From: Eleginops maclovinus
Taxonomy: Eukaryota; Chordata; Actinopteri; Perciformes; Eleginopidae
Length of the DNA stretch: 64,000 bases
Direction: 5' to 3'
NCBI RefSeq assembly: GCF_036324505.1
Contig: NC_086368.1
Location: forward strand, 2,676,165-2,740,164
Each line of letters opens with the position of its first letter. Within the stretch, counting starts at the first letter, position 1. Below, piece after piece: positions 19,299 to 31,137 of this stretch. Below the pieces are notes generated by a model. The model ran no database searches and had not been told where the DNA came from. It worked only from the letters and a program-made list of their open reading frames with translations. The translations under genes and the position numbers were made by a program.

Positions 19299-22047
19299 CA
19301 ACACCCGACCTTTAGAAGATATGAAATCTCAAATCTATGAGAAAATAAGTTGCCTCAGAAAAGGAGACCCAAGAGGTTTGAAAGTCAAAGATGCTACTGC
19401 TTTTTTATATATGATTTATTTGTGACAAACACAGAAAGCATATAGACCCTCATATGTACGACTAATTAAAACGGAGGGAAAGAGATCATTCTACCAGGGT
19501 CAACCATACCAACAAACAAACAGAAACAGACAAAAAAAAGACTCTAACAACAAAAAACAATATTGAAATAAAATAAATAATAACAACAAAAGGAACATAT
19601 ACAAGACATTAAGCTACTCGACATACTGTGTGCTACTAGTTCTGGGAAAGCAGGACTCGGCCGGGGGGGCCAGGATGTTGGGTCAGGGCGCGGCTGCTCA
19701 GCCAGTAGGGGCCACATCTAGGTGAAAGTGAAATGTAATGTAGAGGAGAGAGTATTTAATTTTACGTGTTGTGTTTGACAGCCTGTTGAGCTGCACAGCA
19801 TCTTGGTTATTATTGCCCGCTGCCGTGACTTCATTCCACAGACATACATGAATGACTAACAGCAGCTCCTCGTCGCCTCTCCTCACTGATCCTGTGTTCT
19901 CCTCTCCTCACTGATCCTGTGTTCTCCTCTCCTCACTGATCCTGTGTTCTCCTCTCCTCACTGATCCTGTGTTCTCCTCTCCTCACTGATCCTGTGTTCT
20001 CCTCTCCTCACTGATCCTGTGTTCTCCTCTCCTCACTGATCCTGTGTTCTGCTCTCCACTGATCCTGTGTTCTCCTCTCCTCTTATCCTGTGTTCTCCTC
20101 TCCTCTTATCCTGTGTTCTCCTCTCCTCACTGATCCTGTGTTCTCCTCTCCACTGATCCTGTGTTCTCCTCTCCACTGATCCTGTGTTCTCCTCTCCTCA
20201 CTGATCCTGTTCTCTCCTCAGGCTCCTCGGCTGCAGTGCTGACCTGTCCCTACTGCCCCGCTGTGCTGGGGGGGGAGGAGGAGCTGCAGGAGCACATCAG
20301 CAGCCAGCACGTGGAGGCGGTCAGCTGCCCCTTGTGCTCCCTGCTCTGCTGCACCCAGATGGAGCTGCAGGAGCACGTGCTCTCCTGCCACATGGAGGAG
20401 CAGGAGGAGCAGGAGGAGCAGGAGGCATCCGGCTCCCACACTGTAAGCAGCTGCTCTCAAAGACACAGATCACATGATGACTGTTAGAACTTCATTAGGT
20501 CAACAAAAGGACTTTTTAACCAGTCATTCATCGGTAACAATGACAAAGAAAAAGGGATGTTTTGCTTGTTTTGCCTAATTGTTATACTTTATTATGAATC
20601 TTATTATCAAAAATATAGTGGAGGAAACACGTATTTGATCCCCTGCCAATTCAGTTAGTTTACCCACTTACAAAGAAATGAACAGTCTGTCATTTTTATG
20701 GTAGGTTTATTTTCACAGTGAGAGAATAAATAAAACACATTTTTTTCAAATCCAGAAATGTACATTAAAAAAAGTTTAATTAAAATTAATCTGCAGTTAA
20801 CTGGGGTAAATAAGTATTTGATCCCCTTGCAAAACATGACTTAGGGGAAGGAAGTTATCCAATATTCTACGATACATGGCCCCCTCCATCATCCCCTCGA
20901 TGCGGTGAATCGCCCTGTCTCCTTAGCAGAGAAACCCCCCCAAAGCATCATGTTTCCACCTCCATGCTTGACGCTGGGGATGGTGTTCTTGGGGTCATAG
21001 GCAGCATTTCTCTTCCTCCAAACACGACATGTGGAGTTGATGCCAAAGATCTTGATTCTGGTCTCATCTGACCACATCACCTTCTCATAAGCCTCCTCTG
21101 AATCCTTCAGAGGGTCACTGGCAGACTTCAGACGGCCTGTACATGTGCCTTCTTGAGCAGGGACGCTGCAGGATTTTAATCCATTACGGCGCAGTGTGTT
21201 ACCAATGTTTTCTTGGTGACTGTGGTCCCAGCTGCCTTCAGATCATTAACAAGTCCCTCCTGTGTAGTTATTGGCTGACCCCTCACCTATCTCATGATCT
21301 TAGATGGTGGAGCCCCAGATCGAGGGCGATTGATGGTCATTTTGTGCTTCTTCCATCTTCTAATAATCAAACCAGTTGTCTCTCTCTCACCAAGCTGCTT
21401 GCTGGTGGTCTTGTCTTCTATTCCAGTCCTGTGCTGGTCTACAAACTGGTCCCTGATGTCTTAGACATTAGTTCCACCATGATCACAAGACCTGTCTCTG
21501 GTCTTGCCCTCGGTGGAGAGGTTGTAATCTGATTTATTGACTGTGGACAGGTGTCTTTTATCCAGGTAAAGAGTTGACATCAGGAGTCCTTTCTTAAAGC
21601 AAGAGGACTTATTAACCGTTCCGTGGGAGCCAGAATCCTTGTTGGTTGCAAGGGGATCAAATACTTATTTCCTCCACTGTATATTAACTAACTGAGTTAT
21701 TTTGAGATTGTCCAAAAAAAGCAGTTTAACAAAGGAATGAAACATAGGTATTTATATTCAGCTCTGGAAAAAATAAGACCACTTCACACTATTCTAAAAT
21801 CTCATTCTCTACATGTATTATTTTGTAAATAAATTCAAATCTTGAACATATGACTTCTCTGTCCAATCAGGTGACTGCAGCAGATCTAGCAGGACATGAA
21901 GGGGCGGAGTCAGAGGCCCAGCAGGTGTTTGTGGCTCTGGCAGGAGGCAGAGAGGGCGCAGCGGAGGTGGAAGTCAACATGTATGACCTGCTCAACAGCT
22001 CCGTCACATTCATCTGTGAGGACAAGCCGGCGGCGCCGGTCTCCTGA
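6763..22047 (+). CDS. zbtb40: zbtb40, BTB and C2H2 zinc-finger protein (11 coding exons)
   Basis: The coding exons are 6763-6914, 8800-9212, about 9522-9781, 10782-10986, 11264-11623, 13785-13991, 14260-14424, 14695-14909, 19084-19240, 20222-20442 and 21871-22047; phases agree at every junction except the doubtful start of exon 3. The product is about 830 residues. An N-terminal BTB/POZ dimerisation domain (about residues 10-115) begins [15 protein letters not shown] low-complexity and helical middle follows, then about 13 C2H2-type fingers from residue 345, with TGEKPY- and TGDRPY-type linkers. The tail ends [17 protein letters not shown]. The opening residues, finger order and tail match ZBTB40 as I remember it. 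Human ZBTB40 is longer (about 1,240 aa), mostly in the middle. It is likely a nuclear DNA-binding regulator. Exon 3 may carry a premature TAG. Confidence 0.9.
7752..7983 (-). mobile_element. LINE 3' end, 5'-truncated, empty-site paralogue of 1437-3364
   Basis: On the minus strand this 230-bp piece matches the LINE tail at about 1535-1668 joined directly to 3272-3364, including TTTTTGCACTATTTCATTTG and GCACCATGTATGTGGAGTTG. It shows the sequence before Tc1 insertion. It lies in zbtb40 intron 1. Confidence 0.85.
8145..8720. repeat. Long imperfect inverted repeat (foldback-type element)
   Basis: The left arm (8145-8360; GGCACATAGAAACTGCCAG, then GGTTTGGGGGTTATCAAGGA) pairs with the right arm (8475-8720), whose reverse complement reads AGCACATAGAAACTGCAGG and GATTTTGGGGGTTATTGAGG. 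The arms are about 215-245 bp, with roughly 110 bp between them. It is non-coding and ends about 80 bp before the zbtb40 exon 2 acceptor. I do not recognise the family. Confidence 0.7.
8800..9212 (+). CDS. zbtb40: zbtb40 coding exon 2
   Basis: The acceptor CTCCGTCAG completes the split Arg codon (AG|G). The exon encodes the rest of the BTB fold ([40 protein letters not shown]), then a charged linker with a KRSC basic patch. The donor is CTCAG|GTCTGTG, phase 1. Confidence 0.9.
9522..9781 (+). CDS. zbtb40: zbtb40 coding exon 3, 5' boundary uncertain
   Basis: The exon encodes [18 protein letters not shown] and then a helical module ([20 protein letters not shown]). The donor ACAG|GTAACC after 9781 is in phase 0 with exon 4. 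The best acceptor (CTTTTTATTTTAG at 9521) gives the frame-correct start but meets TAG at 9530-9532. A frame-correct stop-free alternative acceptor (CGAAG at 9569) lacks a pyrimidine tract. See findings. Confidence 0.6.
10239..10500 (-). mobile_element. LINE or SINE 3' tail with inverted terminal motif
   Basis: Contains CTTTATTGATCCTAATTTGG followed by GATCAATAAAG, the self-complementary tail common to fish retroposons, then AT-rich sequence. The family is not resolved. Confidence 0.35.
10535..10605 (+). mobile_element. Fragment of the 6084-type hAT MITE
   Basis: GTAAAGTAACGTCGTACATT, ACTCAAGTGCTCTGTAC and TTTTGAGGTACTTTGAG match one end of the common CAGTGGTGGAAAGTAAC... fish MITE. Only about 70 bp is present. 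Confidence 0.5.
10638..10760 (+). mobile_element. Half of a Tc1-type MITE next to zbtb40 exon 4
   Basis: CAGCCGTGGAAAAAATGAAG AGACCACTT and GGTATGTCTTTGAGTTAGAT parallel the 5' half of the complete MITE at 45174-45414, after a TA. The 3' half is missing; exon 4 begins about 20 bp further on. Confidence 0.6.
10782..10986 (+). CDS. zbtb40: zbtb40 coding exon 4
   Basis: The acceptor is CTCCTGCCAG. It encodes a Cys-bearing leader ([13 protein letters not shown]) and a leucine-rich helical module ([28 protein letters not shown]). The donor GT|GTGAGTGG is phase 1. The helical repeats resemble the shortened central region of ZBTB40. Confidence 0.85.
11264..11623 (+). CDS. zbtb40: zbtb40 coding exon 5, fingers 1-3
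   Basis: The acceptor TCTTCTAAAAG completes the Leu codon. An acidic Glu/Lys stretch ([14 protein letters not shown]) precedes a C2HC-type finger ([10 protein letters not shown] ... HVKRC), a C2H2 finger ([18 protein letters not shown]) and the start of finger 3 ([15 protein letters not shown]). The donor TCAG|GTGAGC is phase 1. Confidence 0.92.
12131..12240 (-). mobile_element. LINE 3' tail fragment
   Basis: AAGTCAAAGTCAACTTTATC and AGACAGAGAGATCAGATGAC are typical of antisense fish LINE tails. It is short and its family is unresolved. Confidence 0.35.
12295..13738 (+). mobile_element. Degraded Tc1-type transposon in zbtb40 intron 5
   Basis: Begins after TA with CAGTGCCTTGCAAAAGTGTT CACCCCCC, a known fish Tc1-family terminus. 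The 3' terminus is eroded: GGGGGGTGAATGCACGCTG follows the transposase, but a matching end with TA is not found before the intron's acceptor at 13784. It carries a broken transposase (12662-13662). Confidence 0.8.
12662..13662 (+). pseudogene. Tc1 transposase pseudogene
   Basis: Homology runs from [19 protein letters not shown] near 12670 to the end near 13660. The central frame 12753-13376 holds [13 protein letters not shown] (first catalytic D) and [19 protein letters not shown] frameshift near 13360 moves [15 protein letters not shown] (second D) and [11 protein letters not shown] (E) into other frames, with in-frame stops near 13427 and 13582. The start region is also shifted. The three catalytic blocks are visible but cannot form one protein. 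Confidence 0.88.
13785..13991 (+). CDS. zbtb40: zbtb40 coding exon 6, fingers 3-5
   Basis: The acceptor CGTTATCCAG gives [10 protein letters not shown], completing finger 3, then [19 protein letters not shown] and [19 protein letters not shown]. The linker HTGEKPY is canonical. The donor GAGG|GTAACA is phase 1. Confidence 0.95.
14260..14424 (+). CDS. zbtb40: zbtb40 coding exon 7, fingers 6-7
   Basis: The acceptor is CTGTGTTCAG. It encodes [20 protein letters not shown] and, after [25 protein letters not shown]. The donor CCACA|GTAAGA is phase 1. Confidence 0.95.
14535..14610 (+). repeat. GGAGGGA/GGATGGAG simple repeat
   Basis: Purine-rich imperfect repeat of GGAGGGAGTGAGTGATGG-like units in zbtb40 intron 7. 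Confidence 0.8.
14695..14909 (+). CDS. zbtb40: zbtb40 coding exon 8, fingers 8-9
   Basis: A C-rich acceptor (CCGCCCCCCCCAG) precedes [20 protein letters not shown] and [19 protein letters not shown]. The start of finger 10 follows ([11 protein letters not shown]). The donor CCAG|GTGAGG is phase 0. Confidence 0.93.
14962..18760 (+). mobile_element. hAT-type MITE massively expanded by an internal minisatellite
   Basis: The left end reads GAGGTGGGAGAAGTACTC. After the repeat array, 18297-18760 follows the usual interior of this common fish MITE: CCATTTCAGAATAATATCTC, GTGTTCTCAGAGCTGGTAAA, TTGTAGTGGAGTAGAAT and TACTCGTGTAAATCTACTTA. The expected right terminus (a CCCACCTC-type end) is missing and a 12-bp hairpin is in its place. 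The element fills most of zbtb40 intron 8. Confidence 0.75.
14970..18296 (+). repeat. 33-bp minisatellite, about 100 copies
   Basis: The dominant unit is AGTACTCAGATCTTGTACTT GAGTAAAAGTAGA (33 bp); variants of 31-33 bp carry CTCTGATTGT, ACACAGATC, CTAGAAG or CTTCAG changes. Because 33 is divisible by three, open frames with 11-residue periodicity run through it on both strands; these are not genes. Higher-order blocks are visible: the variant run ending CTCTGATTGTACTTGAGT recurs near 15040, 15320, 15575, 15835, 16135, 17050 and 17325. Confidence 0.95.
18743..18775. repeat. 12-bp perfect hairpin at the MITE right edge
   Basis: CTCGTGTAAATC (18743-18754) and GATTTACACGAG (18764-18775) are perfect reverse complements around a 9-nt loop. 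Confidence 0.8.
19084..19240 (+). CDS. zbtb40: zbtb40 coding exon 9, fingers 10-11
   Basis: The acceptor TGTTGCCGTAG gives [20 protein letters not shown] and [19 protein letters not shown]. The donor CAGG|GTGAAC, phase 1, runs directly into a (CA)n tract. Confidence 0.93.
19242..19296 (+). repeat. (AC)n microsatellite at a splice donor
   Basis: About 25 AC units begin within the donor hexamer of exon 9 (GTGAACACAC). Confidence 0.95.
19297..19876. other. zbtb40 intron 9, no gene seen
   Basis: I searched this intron for an extra C2H2 finger exon and found none. It holds AT-rich sequence and a GC-rich patch near 19660-19720 of possible retroposon origin. Confidence 0.5.
19877..20219 (+). repeat. 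25-bp minisatellite ending at the exon 10 acceptor
   Basis: About 13 copies of CACTGATCCTGTGTTCTCCT CTCCT with some shortened units. The last units supply the pyrimidine tract of the acceptor CTCTCCTCAG at 20221. Confidence 0.93.
20222..20442 (+). CDS. zbtb40: zbtb40 coding exon 10, fingers 12-13
   Basis: Encodes [19 protein letters not shown] and [19 protein letters not shown], then an EEQ-repeat tail ([16 protein letters not shown]). The donor CACT|GTAAGC is phase 0. Confidence 0.9.
20616..21679 (-). mobile_element. Internally deleted Tc1 in zbtb40 intron 10
   Basis: Ends read TAGTGGAGGAAACACGTATT and, at the other side, ATACTTATTTCCTCCACTG followed by TA. It is 1064 bp against about 1.6 kb for complete copies. 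On the minus strand the transposase C-terminal third is missing: coding resemblance stops after an MYR-like segment and jumps to the terminal repeat. It belongs to the same family as 56487-59173. Confidence 0.88.
20830..21530 (-). pseudogene. Tc1 transposase remnant
   Basis: On the minus strand GRPETGLVI..., [20 protein letters not shown] and [13 protein letters not shown] (first catalytic D) with [20 protein letters not shown] are readable across frameshifts. The second D and the E block are deleted. It shares its odd N-terminus with the copy at 58434. Confidence 0.85.
21759..21860 (+). mobile_element. Half of a Tc1-type MITE before zbtb40 exon 11
   Basis: Starts CAGCTCTGGAAAAAATAAGA CCACTTC, matching one terminus of the MITE at 45174-45414. 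The other terminus is absent, and the exon 11 acceptor lies about 10 bp beyond. Confidence 0.55.
21871..22047 (+). CDS. zbtb40: zbtb40 last coding exon
   Basis: The acceptor is CTGTCCAATCAG. It encodes [11 protein letters not shown], a segment with [13 protein letters not shown], and the conserved-looking tail [18 protein letters not shown], ending at TGA 22045-22047. Confidence 0.92.
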   Translation: MTAADLAGHEGAESEAQQVFVALAGGREGAAEVEVNMYDLLNSSVTFICEDKPAAPVS

Positions 22048-22443
22048 CCCAGACCTCCGACCCCTTGAGGATCAGTGTTATGTCTCAGCTACAACACACA
22101 CACGCACATACACACACACGCACGCACGCACACACACAACTCTGTTTTCTTTTGCTGTTTTCATGAAAAGAACTGATTGTGTCTTTAGTTTCTACTCAGA
22201 AACCCTCTACACGTATCTCTGCTTCAGTCACTACCCCCACCCCCCAAACTCACAGACAGATCTGAGACCAGTGAAGGTTCTTGCCTTTGAAAAAAGTGAA
22301 TTTGGAAGTGTTAATAATCATTTTGTTGTTATCTCCAACTCTGCAAACTCCATACCCTGATGAAGACTGGGATTAAATAGTTTATCTGATCATTGAAGGA
22401 TTTATTTTGGATTCGTCACCAAATCCCATGAAAACACTAAAAC

Positions 22444-22649
<206 letters not shown>

Positions 22650-22775
22650 CCTATCATAACTCTTCAACGTCACTTATTTAAAACAAACATGTGGTTGCTC
22701 TTTAGGACCGAGCCAACAGGACAGAGTGTGTTTGTTGATGAGAGCTCCTCTGACGTGAACTTTCTTGTCATTTAA

Positions 22776-22781
22776 AATAAA
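22776..22781 (+). terminator. zbtb40: zbtb40 poly-A signal (AATAAA)
   Basis: First AATAAA after the stop codon and beyond the microsatellite. Confidence 0.6.
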
Positions 22782-22814
22782 AAACAACCATACCAATTCA
22801 AATGTAGTTATGTG

Positions 22815-22820
22815 TTTATT
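22815..22820 (-). terminator. cyb561d1: Possible cyb561d1 poly-A signal
   Basis: AATAAA on the minus strand (TTTATT here), 34 bp from the zbtb40 signal and pointing the other way. Use would imply a cyb561d1 3'UTR of about 2.7 kb; nearer signals such as one around 24643 are also possible. Confidence 0.3.
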
Positions 22821-23559
22821 ACAGATAATCCTGAAAAGGACTGGATAAATACAAAGTCACAAGTTACATTCTGATCGCCTCGTACAGCACAGCCCTGAGA
22901 TTTATCTCCCACACCTGTTGGTAGAGCCAGGTGTGCTCAGTAGCATCTACAAAAAGTAAAGAAATAGCAACATTCTCAGGATTATAATGCCACTTTTTCA
23001 TAAAGGAAATAATTCTTGCAGTACATGATCATCAAACCGATTAAACCACACCAGCATAGCCCGTTAAACCCGGTCTGGAAATGAAAAGGTGAAGCGTTCC
23101 TGGTTCCATATTATTTCCTGGCCTCACCTATACAGTCTATGGGCGTTAAAGAACCATAACATGTTGAATTATCTTCCATTCTTATTTTTTAATTACACAC
23201 AGAGTACATACCATGACCAACAAATGCTTGGTAGTATGTCAAAAAAGTATTTACATAAGCTGCCTGTGTGCTGCAGGATCAGTACATCCAAAAGGTCTTT
23301 ATGCAGTCAGGGCTCCGGCTGAGTGTTGATACATCATATTGCTGCTTTGAATTGTATTTGCTCCATGCTGTGTGGCCTTCTCTACTAGTTCTGTAGACAG
23401 CATCAAATACTCTGTTTGATGGCTACACCCTCATTCAGAAGCAAGACACAAACTTGTAATTCATTTGGATCAACACAGTTCTTCTGAATTACAAATTAGA
23501 CTAGAATTGGATGAAAAAGTACAGTGATTGAATGTTCTACCAATTGAAATACTCTACAG

Positions 23560-24041
23560 CAGGGGTGTCCAAACTACGATTGGCCCTTTTAAGTGGTCTT
23601 ATATTGTACTTCTTAAAAATCAAAACATATATTACACAGTAGTGTTCATGTGTTAATCATTTTTCCAATAAATGCATTCCATTGAGCTGAACAAGAAACC
23701 TTTTCTAACAAATTTTAGTTGGTAAAAAAAAGCCCAATAGCTTATTTGAATAACACGCTTTAAATATACCCTTCATATTTCCTCTTATTATAATCAATCT
23801 GAGGCTTCTGTTTTAAGAAAGGAGCTGCCAACAAAACACAGGAACCCCTACGGAGACCTGTGATGTACGCTGTTTTTCCTAAAGCATATTCAATTATCAA
23901 GCATAATTTAACTACATTTGATTGATGTTGCTAACTTATAACTTAACATATGAGGTGATATAGCTCACCTCTAGTGAGGGGCCAGTCCTTTATATGTTTT
24001 TCTGGATGTGGCCCTCAGTGAAAAAAGTTTGGACACCCCTG
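23560..24041. mobile_element. hAT MITE with 8-bp target duplication
   Basis: Termini CAGGGGTGTCCAAACT and GTTTGGACACCCCTG are inverted repeats. The flanks CTCTACAG (23552-23559) and CTTTACAG (24042-24049) form an 8-bp duplication with one mismatch, as expected for hAT. It is non-coding, 482 bp. A diverged relative lies at 46868-47292. Confidence 0.88.
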
Positions 24042-25516
24042 CTTTACAGAGATAATGAGCAAGACAAGACGGGACTTTGAGCGCTGGTTGAATATGACGG
24101 GAGGTTTCAATTTGCATTCAATTCCTGGATCGTGCCTTTGGCCTTGTTTGAGAAAGCAACACATGGAGGGTGCTCTAAAGACTGAACTCTATTGTACACC
24201 AAGTGACTACAAAAGCTAACATAACACAAACTTAGGGCTATCAAACCATCAGTGAAACACAGAAATGAAAAATAAAAAGGAGTTTCTCACATTATTATCA
24301 AAGCAAGTAATTCTATAATAAATGAGGAAACCGTCTCCCTCACAGCAGTGATCCCACTAAAGCAAATGTTCACAGAGCTCATATCCCACAGAGCTGTCTG
24401 ACATGTTTAGTGTTTTCAAAATGCTCATGTAAGATACTCTCTAGCTTACAGCGCCCACCACCCGGGACAATCAGTGTCATATTTGATAGAATAAGTCATG
24501 TCTCTACATTATGGTGGCCATGCTCTATTGAAGCTGCATTGGTTGGTTGTTGTGGCCACTACGGAACACAAGCCCTAGTGACTAATGTGTTAGCCAACAG
24601 CTGCTTATCTGCACATCCTGCAGACACTGAGCAACGTGAGCATTTATTTAGAGTCGTGTTAGTGTCCACCTGCTGAACTCAGCCCAATATCTGCTCCCGT
24701 TCAGCTCTGTTTGGGCTCCATCAGACAGACTGACTGATGGAACTTGCTTTAACATGTGGCTCCTTTAAGCAGCCAAGGCAAGACAAAACACACATGTATT
24801 ACAAAAGAATAAATAAATAGAATGTGCATGCTGGTACAAAATCCTCCACATCGTATTCATTGCATATGGAAAGCAAATATTCCTCTGCAGATATGTCAGA
24901 CCACAACCAGCTGGGTCATCATACATGTGTCATACATAGGGCATGGTTACCCACACTGTGCATAGTGTCCCTCTTCCTGTTGAAGGTCTGTGTGTTTTAG
25001 CAGGAGTCAGAGCTGGAAGTCTTTTAGTTCTCCTGCTGACCTCGAGGTGCTAGAGTTTAGTGAGTCAGGAGGGGTTAATATGTGAGCAAACAACTTCTGC
25101 CCAAAATGTATTCTGTACTTCTTTCAATTATTCATCCACTCATTTATCAAATGGAATAAATGAAGTAGCTCCCCACACTTAACAACAGCCAGCTGTAACC
25201 TTCTGGTATTTGCACTTGGTATAAGAAGAAAGAAAACGATCAGTGTTATTATAACCTCAGCATTCATTTGAGTGGAGAAATGAGGTTGAAAGTGATCTTG
25301 CATCAGTAACTAACAAAGATTGAGCACAGTCAAACTAAAGTTCTCTTCAGACATGTTTTTATGTTAGGATCTGTCTGTGGGACGAGCAGCATGTCCGGCT
25401 GTTTGTGACTTATTTGACTTCCAAAGGCTGAGCTCCTGCTCCGCTTCCCTGAGTCTCTGAGTAGATCCAACATGGCCACAGAGGGATTGAGGGGTATCTC
25501 CTGTGCGCTGTGCTTC
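24042..25516 (-). other. Probable cyb561d1 3'UTR / intergenic, no gene seen
   Basis: No supported coding frame. It lies directly downstream of the cyb561d1 stop codon on the minus strand. Confidence 0.4.
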
Positions 25517-29429
<3,913 letters not shown>

Positions 29430-29660
29430 GCCTGCTGAGCCTCCTGCCCGGCTACCTGCCCACTGCTGCTTCCGAGAGATCCGCGCGGAAATTGAAAGAT
29501 ACGGCGCGTGTGCTGCAGGAACACTGCACGAGCTCCATACTCACTTCAGAGTTAAGAAGGATGAACGGGACAGCAGAGGAACACAACGAGGTCAAGATAC
29601 ACACAGCACTTAGCACTTCCGGTATGTAGTTTTTCAAAGTCCGTGTCCAGGTAAATTATG
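29430..29660 (-). promoter_or_regulatory. cyb561d1: cyb561d1 5'UTR/promoter with ETS site
   Basis: CpG-containing sequence directly upstream of the start codon. A consensus ETS element, ACCGGAAGTG on the minus strand, lies at 29614-29623. No TATA box is seen. The outer hAT element begins about 575 bp upstream of the ATG. Confidence 0.5.
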
Positions 29661-30543
29661 CGGAAATAAAAATATTCCAATCTGTATAGTTCTGTGATTC
29701 CGACATACTCAATCACGCGCACACTGTATAGGGGACCTGAGGTTCACTGTGTAAGTAAAGAGCTGCTATGTCGCAATCTCTTTGTTAATTGCAAACTAGT
29801 TTATGCGGTCCAGTAGCAATCCACGGTTTGTCTGCTACAAATCTAGTCGATCTAATCTAGTTGAGTCACGTGCACTGTAACGCTAATCCTTCAGAGACAG
29901 GGACTGGTCGGCTAATGTTTTAAATGCAGAAACATCGCCATCAGGAGTAAAACCGCCGCCTTCCCTCCTCAGCTTCAGAACGTTACACTTGTTATGGTGC
30001 ATTGGCAGGGGCGTGGCCACGTGGTGGCCAGGGGGGGCCACGGCCACCATTGGTCAGAGTATGGCCACCCTGCCGGCCCCCCCAACCTCACGGCACGAAA
30101 AAAAAAAAAAAAATACAACAAACCCTCATGAACAGAAATGGTATAAAGCTGAAATAAATGCATTAGTATTTTTTTTTTATCAAGTCGTTTTATATTGTCA
30201 TTCGTCACTTCTGCTACAAGCCCCATATTCGCAACATGTTGGGCCACGCCCCCTCCAACGTGCCTGCATTCTGACAGCGCTTCAGTGGAGAGACTAGCAC
30301 TGGAGACGAATGCGCTGGATATACCACTGTAACTAACAGGTGAGTAAGTTGGCAGGCCCGTAGCCAGGGGGGATCGAAGGGTTCGTTCGATCCCCCTCCC
30401 GCACTCGACCCCCCCCCCCCCCCCTCCCCCCATACACAGACACGCCCCTCAAGATATGTGGGCTATTCAATGAATGAATTGTTCATCTCCGGTGAATATA
30501 CATGATTCAAATCTAAATTTACAATATCAAAATCCAGACTAAT

Positions 30544-30849
30544 CAGTGCCGCTGCTAGCCATTTTGGTGCCCTAAGCATAATTCCTTCATGATGCCCTCC
30601 CCCCCCCCCCAATAAAAAAACATTATGAGTTGTGATGAGTGAGTGGGGAGGGGAGGGGAGAGGGGGGCACCATCGGTACCTTTGAGTAGTATGCCTAAAA
30701 AGTGCCTCATATTTCTATAGTCTACTGAAATAATTTCGGCCTTATAATTATTATGACGATTTTTCATTAGGCTATTTTTGGTGGTGCCCCCTCGACACTT
30801 GGTGCCCTACGCACAGCGCGTAATGCGCGTTATGGGAGCGGCGGCACTG
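30544..30849. mobile_element. hAT MITE inside the inner hAT
   Basis: Termini CAGTGCCGCTGC and GCGGCGGCACTG. A perfect 8-bp duplication, AGACTAAT, lies at 30536-30543 and 30850-30857. It is 306 bp and non-coding. Confidence 0.92.
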
Positions 30850-31040
30850 AGACTAATAAAAAAGAAAAGTAGACTCAGAGAAGTGACGAGTAAGAAAAAT
30901 GGTTAATATTTCTGTTTACACATTTTGTTCAGACTGTTTTACACCAATCCAGTCGGTGGCGGCAATGCCCCCATTTCTGTTGGTAGCTAGCCTAATCGCC
31001 TATTACATAGGAACAAAGAAGAATCAGAAGAATAGCGAAA

Positions 31041-31137
31041 ATGGGTAAAAAAGAAGACAAGGAACGTAAACGAAAGAAGTCGGCGGCAACATTGTCCCAA
31101 AACATTGGTGACTTATTCCAGAAAAGGACCAAAATCG
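31041..31137 (+). CDS. hAT transposase exon 1
   Basis: Encodes 32 residues, strongly basic with GDLFQKRTKI at the end; phase 1 at the GTAAGC donor. Confidence 0.75.

Noticed and set aside
21143..21532. 129-codon + strand open frame ([16 protein letters not shown]...)
   Set aside because: Antisense to a Tc1 transposase remnant; the same antisense frame recurs at 58473-58802.
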